NCBI GenBank assembly: GCA_023389575.1
Contig: JAEWEG010000012.1
Coordinates: forward strand, 1 to 35,594
DNA length: 35,594 bases
Reading direction: 5' to 3'
Source: Chloroflexota bacterium
Lineage (GTDB): Bacteria; Chloroflexota; Chloroflexia; Thermomicrobiales; UBA6265
In this document: positions 15,266-23,847 of the stretch, in pieces
Layout of the letters: each line of letters opens with the position of its first letter
How positions within the stretch are numbered: position 1 is the stretch's first letter
Translations under genes and position numbers: made by a program
The notes under the pieces: generated by a model
Told to the model about the DNA's origin: nothing
Databases searched by the model: none
The model's input: the letters and a program-made list of their open reading frames with translations, nothing else

Positions 15266-15382
15266 TGTTATTGAAATGTGTATCAAACCGCGATTTGCCC
15301 CCTCTACTCATGTGTAAGGCCCGGCGGTGTCATACCGGCGCGGGAGACCGATGTGTAGTTGGATATATGAGGGACAAGGGTA

Positions 15383-16600
15383 ATGATCGAGTTGGGACAT
15401 CCGGTGGAGCCGGGGGCGCGGGTGATGTTTTACAGTCACGACACCTTCGGACTGGGGCATCTGCGACGCACGCTGACACTGGCCAACCACTTCCGCTCCA
15501 CCATCCCCGATCTTGCGCAGCTCATCGTGAGCGGGTCCCCCTCGGCCAACAGGTTCCGGCTGCCGGACGGCGCCGATATCGTGAAGCTGCCCTCCGTCAC
15601 CAAGGACGCGAACGGCGACTACGAGTCGCGCACGCTTCCAACCAGCTTCGAGACCGTGCGTGGCATGCGCCAGGACATCCTGCTGGCGGCGGCCCGCAAC
15701 TTCCAGCCCGACTTCTTCATCGTCGACCACGCCCCGGCCGGGCTGCGGGGCGAGGCGATCGCCACGCTGGAATACCTCCGTCGCGAGCTTCCCGATACCC
15801 GGCTGGTGGTGGGGCTGCGCGACGTCATGGACGAGGCCGCCACCGTCCGTAAGCAATGGTCCCGCGAGGGTGTCTACGACCTGCTCGACAACGTCTACGA
15901 CCTGATCATGGTGTACGGCAACCGCGACTTCTACGATGTTGCCAGCCAGTACGGGTTCTCGGATTTGGCGGCGGCGAAGACCCGGTTCGTGGGCTACCTG
16001 GGACGGGAACCGGGAACGCGGTCGGCCGAGGATATCCGGTCGAGCCTGCACATGAAGACCGACAAGCTGGTGGTGGTGACGGCCGGTGGCGGAGGAGATG
16101 GCAAGGACCTGTACCGGGCGATGCTGCGGGACCTGACCATCGAGCATCCCTCGGACATGGACGTGCTGATCATCGGGGGGCCGCTGCTTTCCGATGCGGA
16201 TCGCACCGCCGTGCGGGCGCAACTGGGCGATAACGGCCACGTGCACTTCCTCGACTTCACCGATGACCTGCCGAGCTACATGGGCGCGGCCGACGCCGTG
16301 ATTTCGATGGGCGGCTACAACTCCGTCTGCGAAATCCTCTCGCTCGAACGCCCCGCGATCATCGTGCCTCGCGTGCATCCCCGGCGCGAACAGTTGATCC
16401 GGGCCCAGGTGCTTAGCCAGAGGGGCCTGGTGCGGATGATCCATCCGGACGACCTGGCGCCGAGCCGGTTGCTTGGCGCGGCCCGGGACCTGATCCGCCA
16501 TCCGGAGATCCGCTCCCCGAAGCTGGAAATGACCGGCCTCGACAACGTGGTGCGAGCGATCGACCCGCTCTGGCGCGAGACGCAGAGCGTCTCCGCCTGA
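15383..16600 (+). CDS. Glycosyltransferase of the COG4671 / GT28-like type
   Basis: A 405-aa GT-B fold glycosyltransferase. The N-terminal domain starts VMFYSHDTFGLGHLRRTLTLA, with the GxGHxxR motif of MurG-like and COG4671 transferases. The C-terminal domain has LVVVTAGGGGDGKDLYRAML, then HVHFLDFTDDLPSYMGAAD, then AVISMGGYNSVCEILSLERPAIIVPR, the nucleotide-sugar donor site with the GGYN and E-x-x motifs. There is no membrane segment, so it is cytoplasmic or peripheral. The start ATG follows AAGGG; an ATG at 15425 is a weaker alternative. It opens a run of five same-strand genes (two GT4 transferases, an exporter and a kinase-fold protein), so it probably builds part of a cell-surface or lipid-linked glycan. 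The sugar donor cannot be read from sequence. Confidence 0.88.
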   Translation: MIELGHPVEPGARVMFYSHDTFGLGHLRRTLTLANHFRSTIPDLAQLIVSGSPSANRFRLPDGADIVKLPSVTKDANGDYESRTLPTSFETVRGMRQDILLAAARNFQPDFFIVDHAPAGLRGEAIATLEYLRRELPDTRLVVGLRDVMDEAATVRKQWSREGVYDLLDNVYDLIMVYGNRDFYDVASQYGFSDLAAAKTRFVGYLGREPGTRSAEDIRSSLHMKTDKLVVVTAGGGGDGKDLYRAMLRDLTIEHPSDMDVLIIGGPLLSDADRTAVRAQLGDNGHVHFLDFTDDLPSYMGAADAVISMGGYNSVCEILSLERPAIIVPRVHPRREQLIRAQVLSQRGLVRMIHPDDLAPSRLLGAARDLIRHPEIRSPKLEMTGLDNVVRAIDPLWRETQSVSA

Positions 16601-16656
16601 TTCCCCCTTGCTCCTCGTCGCCAGTTTCGCCAGTTAGGTAGAAGGAAATACTCATC

Positions 16657-17880
16657 ATGAACGAACCGTCGTCCCCCATTCGTGTCGCCTACATCCTGAA
16701 GATGTTCCCCCGGTTCTCGGAAACGTTCATCCTCAGCGAAATCCTGGAACTGGAACGCGCGGGCGTCGAGGTCCAGGTGTTCTCGTTGAAGACGCCGAAC
16801 GATGGCCGGGTCCACGCCGACGTGGCCCGGGTGAAGGCTCCCGTGACCTATCTGGAGATCGAATCCTGGAAGGATGCGCTGAAGTTCCTGCGCCCTCATC
16901 TCCAGGTGGCGCGCTGGAACCCCGGGCGGTACCTGAAGATGGTCTCGCGGGTGGTTCGGCGGCGGCGATGGGGGGCGGCCAAGCGCTTCCTGCAGGCGGG
17001 GGCGATCGCGCCGGAGTTGAAGGCGGCCGGCATCACCCACGTTCATGCCCACTTCGCTTCCAGCGCGACATCGGTGTCGTACTACCTGAACCAGTTGATG
17101 GACATGAGCTACAGCTTCACGGCCCACGCCAAGGACATCTACCTCGACACGGTGGCCGAGGACTCGCTCTCGCGAAAGATGAACAACGCCCGGTTCGTGG
17201 TGACGGTGAGCGACTACAACGAGGCGCACCTGGCGACGGTGGCGCCTGGCGCGCCGGTGACCCGCATCTACAACGGGCTCGACCTGAACCAGTTCGCGCC
17301 GAACGGAACCCATCCGGACGCGACGCCGCTGGTGCTGGCCGTTGGCCGGCTGGTGGAGAAGAAGGGGTTCGATGACCTGATCCGGGCGGCCGCGATCCTG
17401 AAGAAGAAGGGGCTGGCCTTCCAGTGCAAGATCGTGGGCACCGGTTCCGAGGAAGGCAAGCTGCGTGGCCTCATCCAGGACCTCGACGTGCAGGACATGG
17501 TGACCCTGACCGGGCCGATGCCGCGCGAGGAGCTTGTTGGACTCTACCCCCGCGCCAGCGTGTTCGTGGCGCCCTGCGTGGTGGGCTCCGATGGCAATCG
17601 TGACGGTTTGCCAACGGTGCTGATCGAGGCCATGGCGCTGCGGGTGCCGGTGATTTCGACCCCGGTGACGGGCATCCCGGAGATCGTGCACGACGGCGAG
17701 ACCGGCCAGCTCGTTTCCCCCAACAACCCGGAGGAACTGGCGCTGGCGATCGAGCAGACGCTGCAAGACCGTGAGCGCGCGGTGGAAATGGCCCAGGCGG
17801 GCAGGAAGCTGGTCGAAAGCGAGTTCGATCTGCGCCGCAACGTCTCCCAACTCCGCGAATTGTTCCAGGAAGCGAGCTAA
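16657..17880 (+). CDS. Glycosyltransferase family 4 protein
   Basis: A 407-aa retaining GT-B transferase of family GT4. The start VAYILKMFPRFSETFILSEI matches the colanic-acid/exopolysaccharide transferase subgroup (WcaL/AmsK-like). THVHAHFASSATSVSYYL and SFTAHAKDIYLD lie in the acceptor domain. The donor domain has PLVLAVGRLVEKKGFDDLIRAA, then IVGTGSEEGKLRGL, and DGLPTVLIEAMALRVPVIST, the E-x7-E motif (E-A-M region) that holds the nucleotide sugar. An E at the end, GIPEIVHDGETGQLV, is also canonical. There is no membrane segment. It starts 56 bases after the previous gene and ends 5 bases before the next, so it lies within the operon. Length is normal for the family. Confidence 0.93.
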   Translation: MNEPSSPIRVAYILKMFPRFSETFILSEILELERAGVEVQVFSLKTPNDGRVHADVARVKAPVTYLEIESWKDALKFLRPHLQVARWNPGRYLKMVSRVVRRRRWGAAKRFLQAGAIAPELKAAGITHVHAHFASSATSVSYYLNQLMDMSYSFTAHAKDIYLDTVAEDSLSRKMNNARFVVTVSDYNEAHLATVAPGAPVTRIYNGLDLNQFAPNGTHPDATPLVLAVGRLVEKKGFDDLIRAAAILKKKGLAFQCKIVGTGSEEGKLRGLIQDLDVQDMVTLTGPMPREELVGLYPRASVFVAPCVVGSDGNRDGLPTVLIEAMALRVPVISTPVTGIPEIVHDGETGQLVSPNNPEELALAIEQTLQDRERAVEMAQAGRKLVESEFDLRRNVSQLRELFQEAS

Positions 17881-17885
17881 CCTCC

Positions 17886-19154
17886 ATGCGTATTGCCTAT
17901 CTCACAAGCGACTTCGGGATTCCGGTCCACGGCAACAAGGGCGCGGCGATTCACGTCCGCGAACTCAGCCTGGCGCTCCAGGCCCAGGGCCACGAGGTCG
18001 AAATCATTACTCCCCGCGGGGGCGGGGACGCGCCGGAGGGATTCGATATCCCGGTGCATGAGTTCAAGCTGGAGCAGCAGGACGCGCTGCTGGTCGGAGC
18101 GTTGCGGGAGGACCCGGATGCCGGGGAAGCCCAGGCGAAAGACCTGAAGGCGATGCTCTATTCGGCCACGCTCCGGCACCGGTTGCGGCCATTTCTGGAG
18201 CGGTTCCGGCCCGAGGCGATCTACGAGCGCTATTCACTGCTGGGCACGGCCGGGATCGACATCGCGCGGGAACTTGCCATTCCGCACATCCTCGAGGTGA
18301 ACGCGCCTTTGAGCGAAGAAGCCGCCGCGCACCGGAGCGTGGGGTTCGCCCAAACGGTGCGCGCCGTCGAGCAGCGGGTGCTGAGTTCGGCTGGTCAGGT
18401 GATTTCCGTGTCACGACCGCTCAAGGAGTGGATCGTGACGGCCGGCGCCGATCCCGAACGGGTGACGGTGGTTCCGAACGGCGTGAACATCGACCGCTTC
18501 GCCAGCACCACCTTCGATGCCCGGGAGCGACTGGGGATCGGGAACCGCCCGGTGGTGGGCTTCGTGGGCACGCTCAAGGCGTGGCACGGAACGACCACCC
18601 TGATCGAGGCAGTGGCCCGGCTGGCCCGCGAGCGCGGCCTCGAGCGTGCCCCGCACCTGCTGATCGTGGGCGACGGACCCGAGCGCGAGCGGCTGGAAGA
18701 GCTTGCCGCCAGCGAGGGCATTTCCTCGATCACCACGTTCACCGGGATGGTGGCCCATGACGAGATGCCGGGCTGGATTTCGGCGATGGACGTGGCGGTG
18801 GCGCCGTACGAGGACAAGCCGGGATTCTACTTCTCGCCGCTGAAGATCTACGAGTACATGGCGGCTGGGCGGGCGATCGTGGCGGCCTCGATCGGTCAAA
18901 TCCGTGAAACCATCCACGACGGCGAGAACGGGCTGCTGTACCCGGCCGGCGATGTTCCCGCCCTGGCCGCGCGAATCGCGCGGGTGCTGGACACCCCGGA
19001 CCTCGCCGCGGCGCTGGGCAAGGCGAGCCGCGCGAGCGCGGTGGTCAACCACTCGTGGGACCGGAACGCGACGGTGGTGGCCGCGCTGGTCGAGCGCGAG
19101 CAGGTTCGCCGGATCCGGGCGTCGGGCACCGCGATGAAGACGGAGGGGAGATAA
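17886..19154 (+). CDS. Glycosyltransferase family 4 protein
   Basis: A 422-aa GT4 transferase distinct from its upstream neighbour. The acceptor domain begins MRIAYLTSDFGIPVHGNKGAAIHVRELS, with the glycine-rich loop G-N-K-G-A followed by the H-V-R-E-L-S helix. The donor domain has RPVVGFVGTLKAWHGTTTLIEA, then LLIVGDGPERERLEELA, and SPLKIYEYMAAGRAIVAASIGQIRE, the E-x7-E region. The C-terminal segment HDGENGLLYPAGDV is typical. No signal or membrane segment. It begins 5 bases after the previous stop and ends 1 base before the ABC exporter start, so the genes are co-transcribed and probably coupled. The sugar and linkage are not predictable. Confidence 0.93.
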   Translation: MRIAYLTSDFGIPVHGNKGAAIHVRELSLALQAQGHEVEIITPRGGGDAPEGFDIPVHEFKLEQQDALLVGALREDPDAGEAQAKDLKAMLYSATLRHRLRPFLERFRPEAIYERYSLLGTAGIDIARELAIPHILEVNAPLSEEAAAHRSVGFAQTVRAVEQRVLSSAGQVISVSRPLKEWIVTAGADPERVTVVPNGVNIDRFASTTFDARERLGIGNRPVVGFVGTLKAWHGTTTLIEAVARLARERGLERAPHLLIVGDGPERERLEELAASEGISSITTFTGMVAHDEMPGWISAMDVAVAPYEDKPGFYFSPLKIYEYMAAGRAIVAASIGQIRETIHDGENGLLYPAGDVPALAARIARVLDTPDLAAALGKASRASAVVNHSWDRNATVVAALVEREQVRRIRASGTAMKTEGR

Positions 19155-19155
19155 C

Positions 19156-21033
19156 ATGGCGACCGCTCCGGGCCTGCCCCTCAAGCGCCAATTGAAGGGG
19201 CTCAAGGTCTCCTTCTCCATGATCATCCGGTTCCGGCGCGACCTGATGAAGCACTGGCCGCAGTTGCTGCTGGCGCTGCTCTGCGCGCTGGGCTACACGG
19301 CCATGCGACTGGCCGAGCCGTGGCCGCTGAAGTTCGTCTTCGACAACGTGCTGGTCAACGTTCCGCTGGTCACGCCGTTCCCATGGTTGAACGAGTGGCT
19401 GGGCGGGGACCGGACGCGGGTGCTGTTGCTGGCGATTGGCGCGGTGCTGGCGTTCGCCGTGATGCGCGGCATTTTCTACTACTTCCAGAGCGTGCTCACC
19501 ACGCAGGTGGGCCAGGAGGTGGTGATCGGCATCCGGCAGCGGTTGTTCGCGCACGTGCAGCGGCTTTCGCTGCGGTTCCACAACCAGAACAGCACCGGCG
19601 ACCTGCTGATGCGGTTCACGGGCGATATCAACAACCTGCGGCAGTTGCTGGCGGCGTCGCTACTCTCGCTGGTGAGCGAATCGATCATCCTGGTCGGGTT
19701 CGTAACTGTCATGTTCATCATGAACTGGCAACTGGCGCTGGTGGCGTTGATCACCACGCCGTCGATCCTCTTCCTGCTCGTGTTCTATTCGAGCCGGATC
19801 CGGGTCGCGGCCCGCAAGCAGCGGCGGCGGGAGGGCGAACTGGCCTCGCGCCTGCACGAATCGCTTTCCAACATCCACATCGTCCAGATGTTCACCCGCG
19901 AGCGGGAAGAGGAAGAGCGGCTGCGGAAGCTGAACAAGCGCAGCCTGCGGACCGGGATGAAGGCCACACGGCTCGAAGGACGGCTCAACCAGGGCGTCGA
20001 AATCTCGGTCGCGATCGGGATGGCGCTGACGATCTGGGTTGGTGCCAACCAGGTGATCGACGGACGGCTCACGCCGGGTGAGCTGCTGGTGTTCGTGACC
20101 TACATGCAGAGCTTCTTCCGGCCGATGCGACGCCTCTCGCGGATCGCGGAACGGGCCAGCAAGGCCTCGAGCTGCGTGGACCGGATCACCGAGGTGCTGG
20201 ACCAGGATCCCGACGTGCGCGATGGCGCGCTGGACGCCGGACGCCTGCGAGGCGACATCCGGTTCGACCATGTGTCGTTCACCCACCCCGGTGGGGCGAC
20301 CGTGCTCCGCGACATCGACCTCGACGTGCGGGCGGGACAGACCGTGGCGCTGGTCGGCCTTTCCGGGGCGGGCAAGACCACGCTCATCTCGCTGCTGCCA
20401 CGGCTGTTCGACGCGACGGAAGGCCAGGTGACGATCGACGGCACCGACATTCGCGAATACACGTTGCGCTCGCTGCGCGAGAACATCAGCGTGGTGCCGC
20501 AGGATGGCGGGCTGTTCGGTGGGACCATCCGCGAGAACATCGCCTATGGCCAGGAAGACGCGACCGACGACGAGATCGTGGCGGCGGCGCGCGACGCGCA
20601 AATCCACGACCACATCATGTCGCTGCCGGATGGCTACGACACGGACGTGAGCGAGCGTGGCGCGTCGCTTTCCGGTGGGCAGCGCCAGCGGCTGGCGATC
20701 GCCCGGGCGATGGTGCGGAACGCGCCGATCGTGCTGCTGGACGAGCCGACGACCGGTCTCGACGCCGCCTCGGAGGCGGCCGTGATCGAGGCGTTCCGGC
20801 GGCTGCTGGAAGGCAGGACCGCGATCGTGATCGCGCACCAGCTCGACACCATTCGCAACGCGGACCAGATCGTGGTGTTGCACGACGGAGAGGTGGTCGA
20901 CCAAGGCGTGCACGACGACCTGATCGCCCGCGGTGGACGCTATCGCGACCTGTACGAGATGCGGTTCCAGCAGCCGGACCGGAGCCGGACGACCGCGAAC
21001 GGGGCCGTGCTGAAGCTGGCGGGAGCAGGATGA
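19156..21033 (+). CDS. ABC exporter with fused membrane and ATPase domains (MsbA-like)
   Basis: A 625-aa half-transporter. Residues about 25-340 hold six membrane helices, including LLLALLCALGYTAMRLAEPW, VLLLAIGAVLAFAVMRGIFY and IILVGFVTVMFIMNWQLALVALI, with coupling-helix text such as SLRFHNQNSTGDLLMRFTGD. The ATPase domain (about 365-610) has Walker A GLSGAGKTT at 401-409, the ABC signature LSGGQ at 505-509, Walker B VLLDEP with D529-E530, and the switch His in VIAHQLDTI. All catalytic motifs are intact. The domain order and length match lipid/glycolipid exporters of the MsbA type. It should work as a homodimer in the cytoplasmic membrane. Within a glycosyltransferase operon it most likely flips or exports the glycan-linked product. 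Its stop overlaps the next gene. Confidence 0.93.
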   Translation: MATAPGLPLKRQLKGLKVSFSMIIRFRRDLMKHWPQLLLALLCALGYTAMRLAEPWPLKFVFDNVLVNVPLVTPFPWLNEWLGGDRTRVLLLAIGAVLAFAVMRGIFYYFQSVLTTQVGQEVVIGIRQRLFAHVQRLSLRFHNQNSTGDLLMRFTGDINNLRQLLAASLLSLVSESIILVGFVTVMFIMNWQLALVALITTPSILFLLVFYSSRIRVAARKQRRREGELASRLHESLSNIHIVQMFTREREEEERLRKLNKRSLRTGMKATRLEGRLNQGVEISVAIGMALTIWVGANQVIDGRLTPGELLVFVTYMQSFFRPMRRLSRIAERASKASSCVDRITEVLDQDPDVRDGALDAGRLRGDIRFDHVSFTHPGGATVLRDIDLDVRAGQTVALVGLSGAGKTTLISLLPRLFDATEGQVTIDGTDIREYTLRSLRENISVVPQDGGLFGGTIRENIAYGQEDATDDEIVAAARDAQIHDHIMSLPDGYDTDVSERGASLSGGQRQRLAIARAMVRNAPIVLLDEPTTGLDAASEAAVIEAFRRLLEGRTAIVIAHQLDTIRNADQIVVLHDGEVVDQGVHDDLIARGGRYRDLYEMRFQQPDRSRTTANGAVLKLAGAG

Positions 21034-23303
21034 TGACGACTCCACTACCGCGAGACCCCGCCCTGCCGGGCCTGTGGGCGCTGCTCGACGAGCAGGTGAT
21101 GGGCCAGATGCTCGGCGCGCGGCTGGGCGTGACGCTGACCGCCGTTCGCCCGAAATACGTGCGCTACAAGCCAGGTACCAGTTGCATCGTGCAGTACGAC
21201 CTGTCGCTGGTGGGTGACGATGGCCTGGAGGAGACAACCGGCGCGCACATCAAGCTGTTCGCCGACGGCCGGGCCCGGGACAAGGCCTTCAGCGGGCGGT
21301 CCGAACGGCTGCTGGAACGGGCGAAGGATGTCCTGCAATCGCTCAGGGGGGTGGCGTACATTCCCGAGGTGGAAGGGTTCCTGCAGGTCTATCCCATCGA
21401 TCACGACCTGCGGTACCTCTCGCGGGTGGCCGACCCGGCCCAGGCGCAAGGCATCCTGCGCAAGGCGCTCGGCGAGCACCGGGATGTGGCGCTGGCGGAC
21501 GCGCCGGACCTGATCCGGTACAAGCCGGAGCGCAAGGCGCTGCTGCGGTATTCGCTGGCCGACGGTTCGACGGTGTACGGCAAGGTGTTCGCGGACGACC
21601 GGGCGGGCCGGATCGCCGCCCATACGAACGCGCTGACGGAGGCGGGGTTCTCCACCTCGCCGTTGGCCGGCGTGCTGGCCGGGCGCAACTTCGTGGTGCA
21701 CGAGGAAGTGTTCGGCGACCAGCTTGCCTCGCTCCGGGGCGAGCCTGGCTACCGCGACCTGATGCGGCCGCTGGCGGAGTCGCTGTGGCGGTTCCATGAG
21801 ACCGCCGTTCCAGGGCTGTTGGTTCACCGGTTGGCGGACGAAGTTGCGGCGCTGGAGCAGGTGTCGAGGTTGCTCGGGCAGATCGTGCCGGACCTCGCGC
21901 CGCGGCTGGACCGGCTGTATCGCGACCTGGCGGTCCGGTTGATGGGGCAGGACGAGCTGCTGGTTACGGCGCACGGCGATTTCTACGACGACCAGGCGAT
22001 CGTGTCCCCGGATGGGATGGCGATCATCGACCTGGATGAAATGCGGCTGTCGCACCCGCTGATCGACGCTGGGAACATGCTGGCGCACCTCGCGGTCCAA
22101 CCGGCGGCTGGCGACGCGGTCGTGGAGGGCCGGGAGGTCTTCCTGGAGGAAACCCGGCGGCGGTATCCGGACCCGGGCGGCGACCTGGCGGCGTTCGAGG
22201 CGGCCGCGCTGTTGAAGCTGGCGCCGGGCCCGTTCCGTCGGCTGGAAGATGGCTGGCCCGGCGGGATCGAGCGGATCGTCTCGCTGGCGGAGACACGCCT
22301 GGCATCGACCCCCGCGCCGGTCTCCAGTGGTGGACCAGCGAAGCCGAAGGTGACGATCTCCGACCCGGCGCTGCCGCAACTGGCGACGCTGCAAGACTCG
22401 GCGGCGATGACGGCAAGGATGCCAGAGGCCTTGGGTGGTGTCCGTGATGTCGAGGTGGCGCGGCACAAGCCGGGGCGGAGGGCGATTCTGCGATACGGGC
22501 TCGACAGTGGTGAGGTCCTCTACGGCAAGACGTTCGCCTCCAGCCGCGGGCCGAAGGTGTACGACATCGCCAGGATCATCGCCGGGGCGAAGGCGTTTGG
22601 GCCTGATGTCGCGCTTCCCGATCCGGTAGCCTGGCTGCCGGAGGTGAAGCTCCTCCTTCAGCGCGAGGTGCGAGGCGAACCGGTTGAGCGGCCGCTGCTG
22701 GAGGGGGATCGTGACCTGGTGATCCGGATCGCGTTCGCGCTGTATCAGTTCCACTCCTCCGGGATTGAACTGGGACGTTCCCACGATCTCACCAAGGAAC
22801 TTGATCCGCTGGCGCGGCGGGTGGAAGAGGTAGCCGGGGTTGATGCCGTGATGGGCGAACGGGCCCGGGACTGCCTGGAGCGCATCCGGGAGATGGGCGG
22901 GGAGTCGTTCCGGTGGCGCAGCCTTGCAGTGCATCGCGACATGTATCACGAGCAGGTGATGCGGGACGGCGACCGGCTGGTGGTGCTCGACCTGGACGAC
23001 GCGTCGATGTCGGAGCCGCTGGTGGATGTGGCGAACTTCAGCGCCCACCTCATGCTGCTGGGCGCGCAACGCCACGGGGATGTGGCGGCGCTGGACAGTG
23101 TGAACGATGCGTTTCTCGAGCAGTACGCCCAACTGGATGCGGGGTTCGATCACGACATGCTGGAGTTCCTGACGGCGACCACGCTGGTTCGGCTGGCGGG
23201 AATCCATGTGACGCGCGCGAACGGGACGCGGGTCGCGGGAATGCTGCTCGATGCCAGCGAGCGGTGTCTTGACCGGTTGGCCTGGGTGAAGCTCACGGCC
23301 TGA
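21030..23303 (+). CDS. Double aminoglycoside-phosphotransferase-like protein
   Basis: A 757-aa kinase-fold protein with two APH/choline-kinase catalytic lobes. Lobe one has H315-G-D317 (VTAHGDFYDDQAIV) and D334-x-D336 (IIDLDEMRLSHPLID). Lobe two has H635-R-D637 (AVHRDMYHEQVM) and D654-x-D656 (VVLDLDDASMSEPLVD). In both, the usual Asn four residues after the catalytic Asp is Gln (DFYDDQ, DMYHEQ). The N-lobe motif R-x-KP-x4-x-RY occurs three times: 45-56 (RYKPGTSCIVQY), 163-174 (RYKPERKALLRY) and 478-489 (RHKPGRRAILRY), each followed by a candidate ATP-binding Lys (K75, K185, K500). So it looks like an extra N-lobe plus two kinases. The ATG overlaps the exporter stop. A role in phosphorylating a glycan or lipid intermediate is inferred from context. 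Confidence 0.85.
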   Translation: MMTTPLPRDPALPGLWALLDEQVMGQMLGARLGVTLTAVRPKYVRYKPGTSCIVQYDLSLVGDDGLEETTGAHIKLFADGRARDKAFSGRSERLLERAKDVLQSLRGVAYIPEVEGFLQVYPIDHDLRYLSRVADPAQAQGILRKALGEHRDVALADAPDLIRYKPERKALLRYSLADGSTVYGKVFADDRAGRIAAHTNALTEAGFSTSPLAGVLAGRNFVVHEEVFGDQLASLRGEPGYRDLMRPLAESLWRFHETAVPGLLVHRLADEVAALEQVSRLLGQIVPDLAPRLDRLYRDLAVRLMGQDELLVTAHGDFYDDQAIVSPDGMAIIDLDEMRLSHPLIDAGNMLAHLAVQPAAGDAVVEGREVFLEETRRRYPDPGGDLAAFEAAALLKLAPGPFRRLEDGWPGGIERIVSLAETRLASTPAPVSSGGPAKPKVTISDPALPQLATLQDSAAMTARMPEALGGVRDVEVARHKPGRRAILRYGLDSGEVLYGKTFASSRGPKVYDIARIIAGAKAFGPDVALPDPVAWLPEVKLLLQREVRGEPVERPLLEGDRDLVIRIAFALYQFHSSGIELGRSHDLTKELDPLARRVEEVAGVDAVMGERARDCLERIREMGGESFRWRSLAVHRDMYHEQVMRDGDRLVVLDLDDASMSEPLVDVANFSAHLMLLGAQRHGDVAALDSVNDAFLEQYAQLDAGFDHDMLEFLTATTLVRLAGIHVTRANGTRVAGMLLDASERCLDRLAWVKLTA

Positions 23304-23413
23304 ACCGCGCTGGTCCGGATACGCTCCGCGAGGGCACGATGACGGCGACATTCGCCGGGCCACGCGGGGAGACCCATACGGCACGGAACGGGAGACAATC
23401 GTCATGCCAACCA

Positions 23414-23660
23414 GGGAGCCCATACACCGGCACGTTCGAGCAGCCACCGCTCCCGCCATGCCGGTTAGAGCTCCCCTACTGGTGATTCAACAGCGTCCCA
23501 TTCCCGGCGACATCTTCACGTAGCCGCGGGAATGCGCACCTTCGCTCCACGAGCTCCACGCCATGAACCAGTACGGAAGCCCACACGTCGGCAATCAACG
23601 TCGCATCCCATGCGTTGCCTGCCGGCGTGTAGGCTTCCCCCGGCCGGTGTATGGGCTCCC
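23414..23660. repeat. Cluster of four related 18-bp repeats forming inverted structures
   Basis: GGGAGCCCATACACCGGC at 23414-23431 has an exact reverse complement at 23643-23660. Two diverged copies, each 14/18, lie at 23575-23592 (plus) and 23621-23638 (minus); these two pair with each other to form a hairpin from 23575 to 23638. The order is plus, plus, minus, minus. An imperfect hairpin (CATTCCC...GGGAATG) lies at 23499-23534. The whole stretch sits in the gap between convergent operons and holds no gene I can support. It could be a palindromic interspersed repeat or a decayed mobile element. Confidence 0.65.
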
Positions 23661-23743
23661 CGTGAAGAAGGTTCGTAATTTCGTAGGAGCTTTCGAGTTG
23701 GTCTCGGTATGGGAATCCGCCGTGGGGTTTGCCGGCCGGGGCC

Positions 23744-23809
23744 GGAAGGGCTTACACGATCGGCGTTCGTTGGGGGGTCGTTCGAGCATGGCCGATCGTT
23801 AGCCCTTCC
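23744..23809. terminator. Large hairpin between convergent operons
   Basis: GGAAGGGCT (23744-23752) pairs with AGCCCTTCC (23801-23809), and ACGATCGGC (23756-23764) with GCCGATCGT (23791-23799). A bulge of three bases faces one base, and the loop is 26 bases. It lies between the plus-strand glycan operon and the minus-strand oxidoreductase stop, so it could end transcription from both sides. No T tract is present. It may instead belong to the repeat cluster just upstream. Confidence 0.5.
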
Positions 23810-23847
23810 CTACGAGTGGTGAGGTAGGTGGGGGGACTCGGCGGGCT

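Noticed and set aside
23476..23751. Minus-strand open frame of 91 codons with protein-like text (GEPIHRPGEAYTPAGN)
   Set aside because: It has no usable start codon and its repeated residues come from the 18-bp repeats. It may be a remnant of a gene but cannot be supported.
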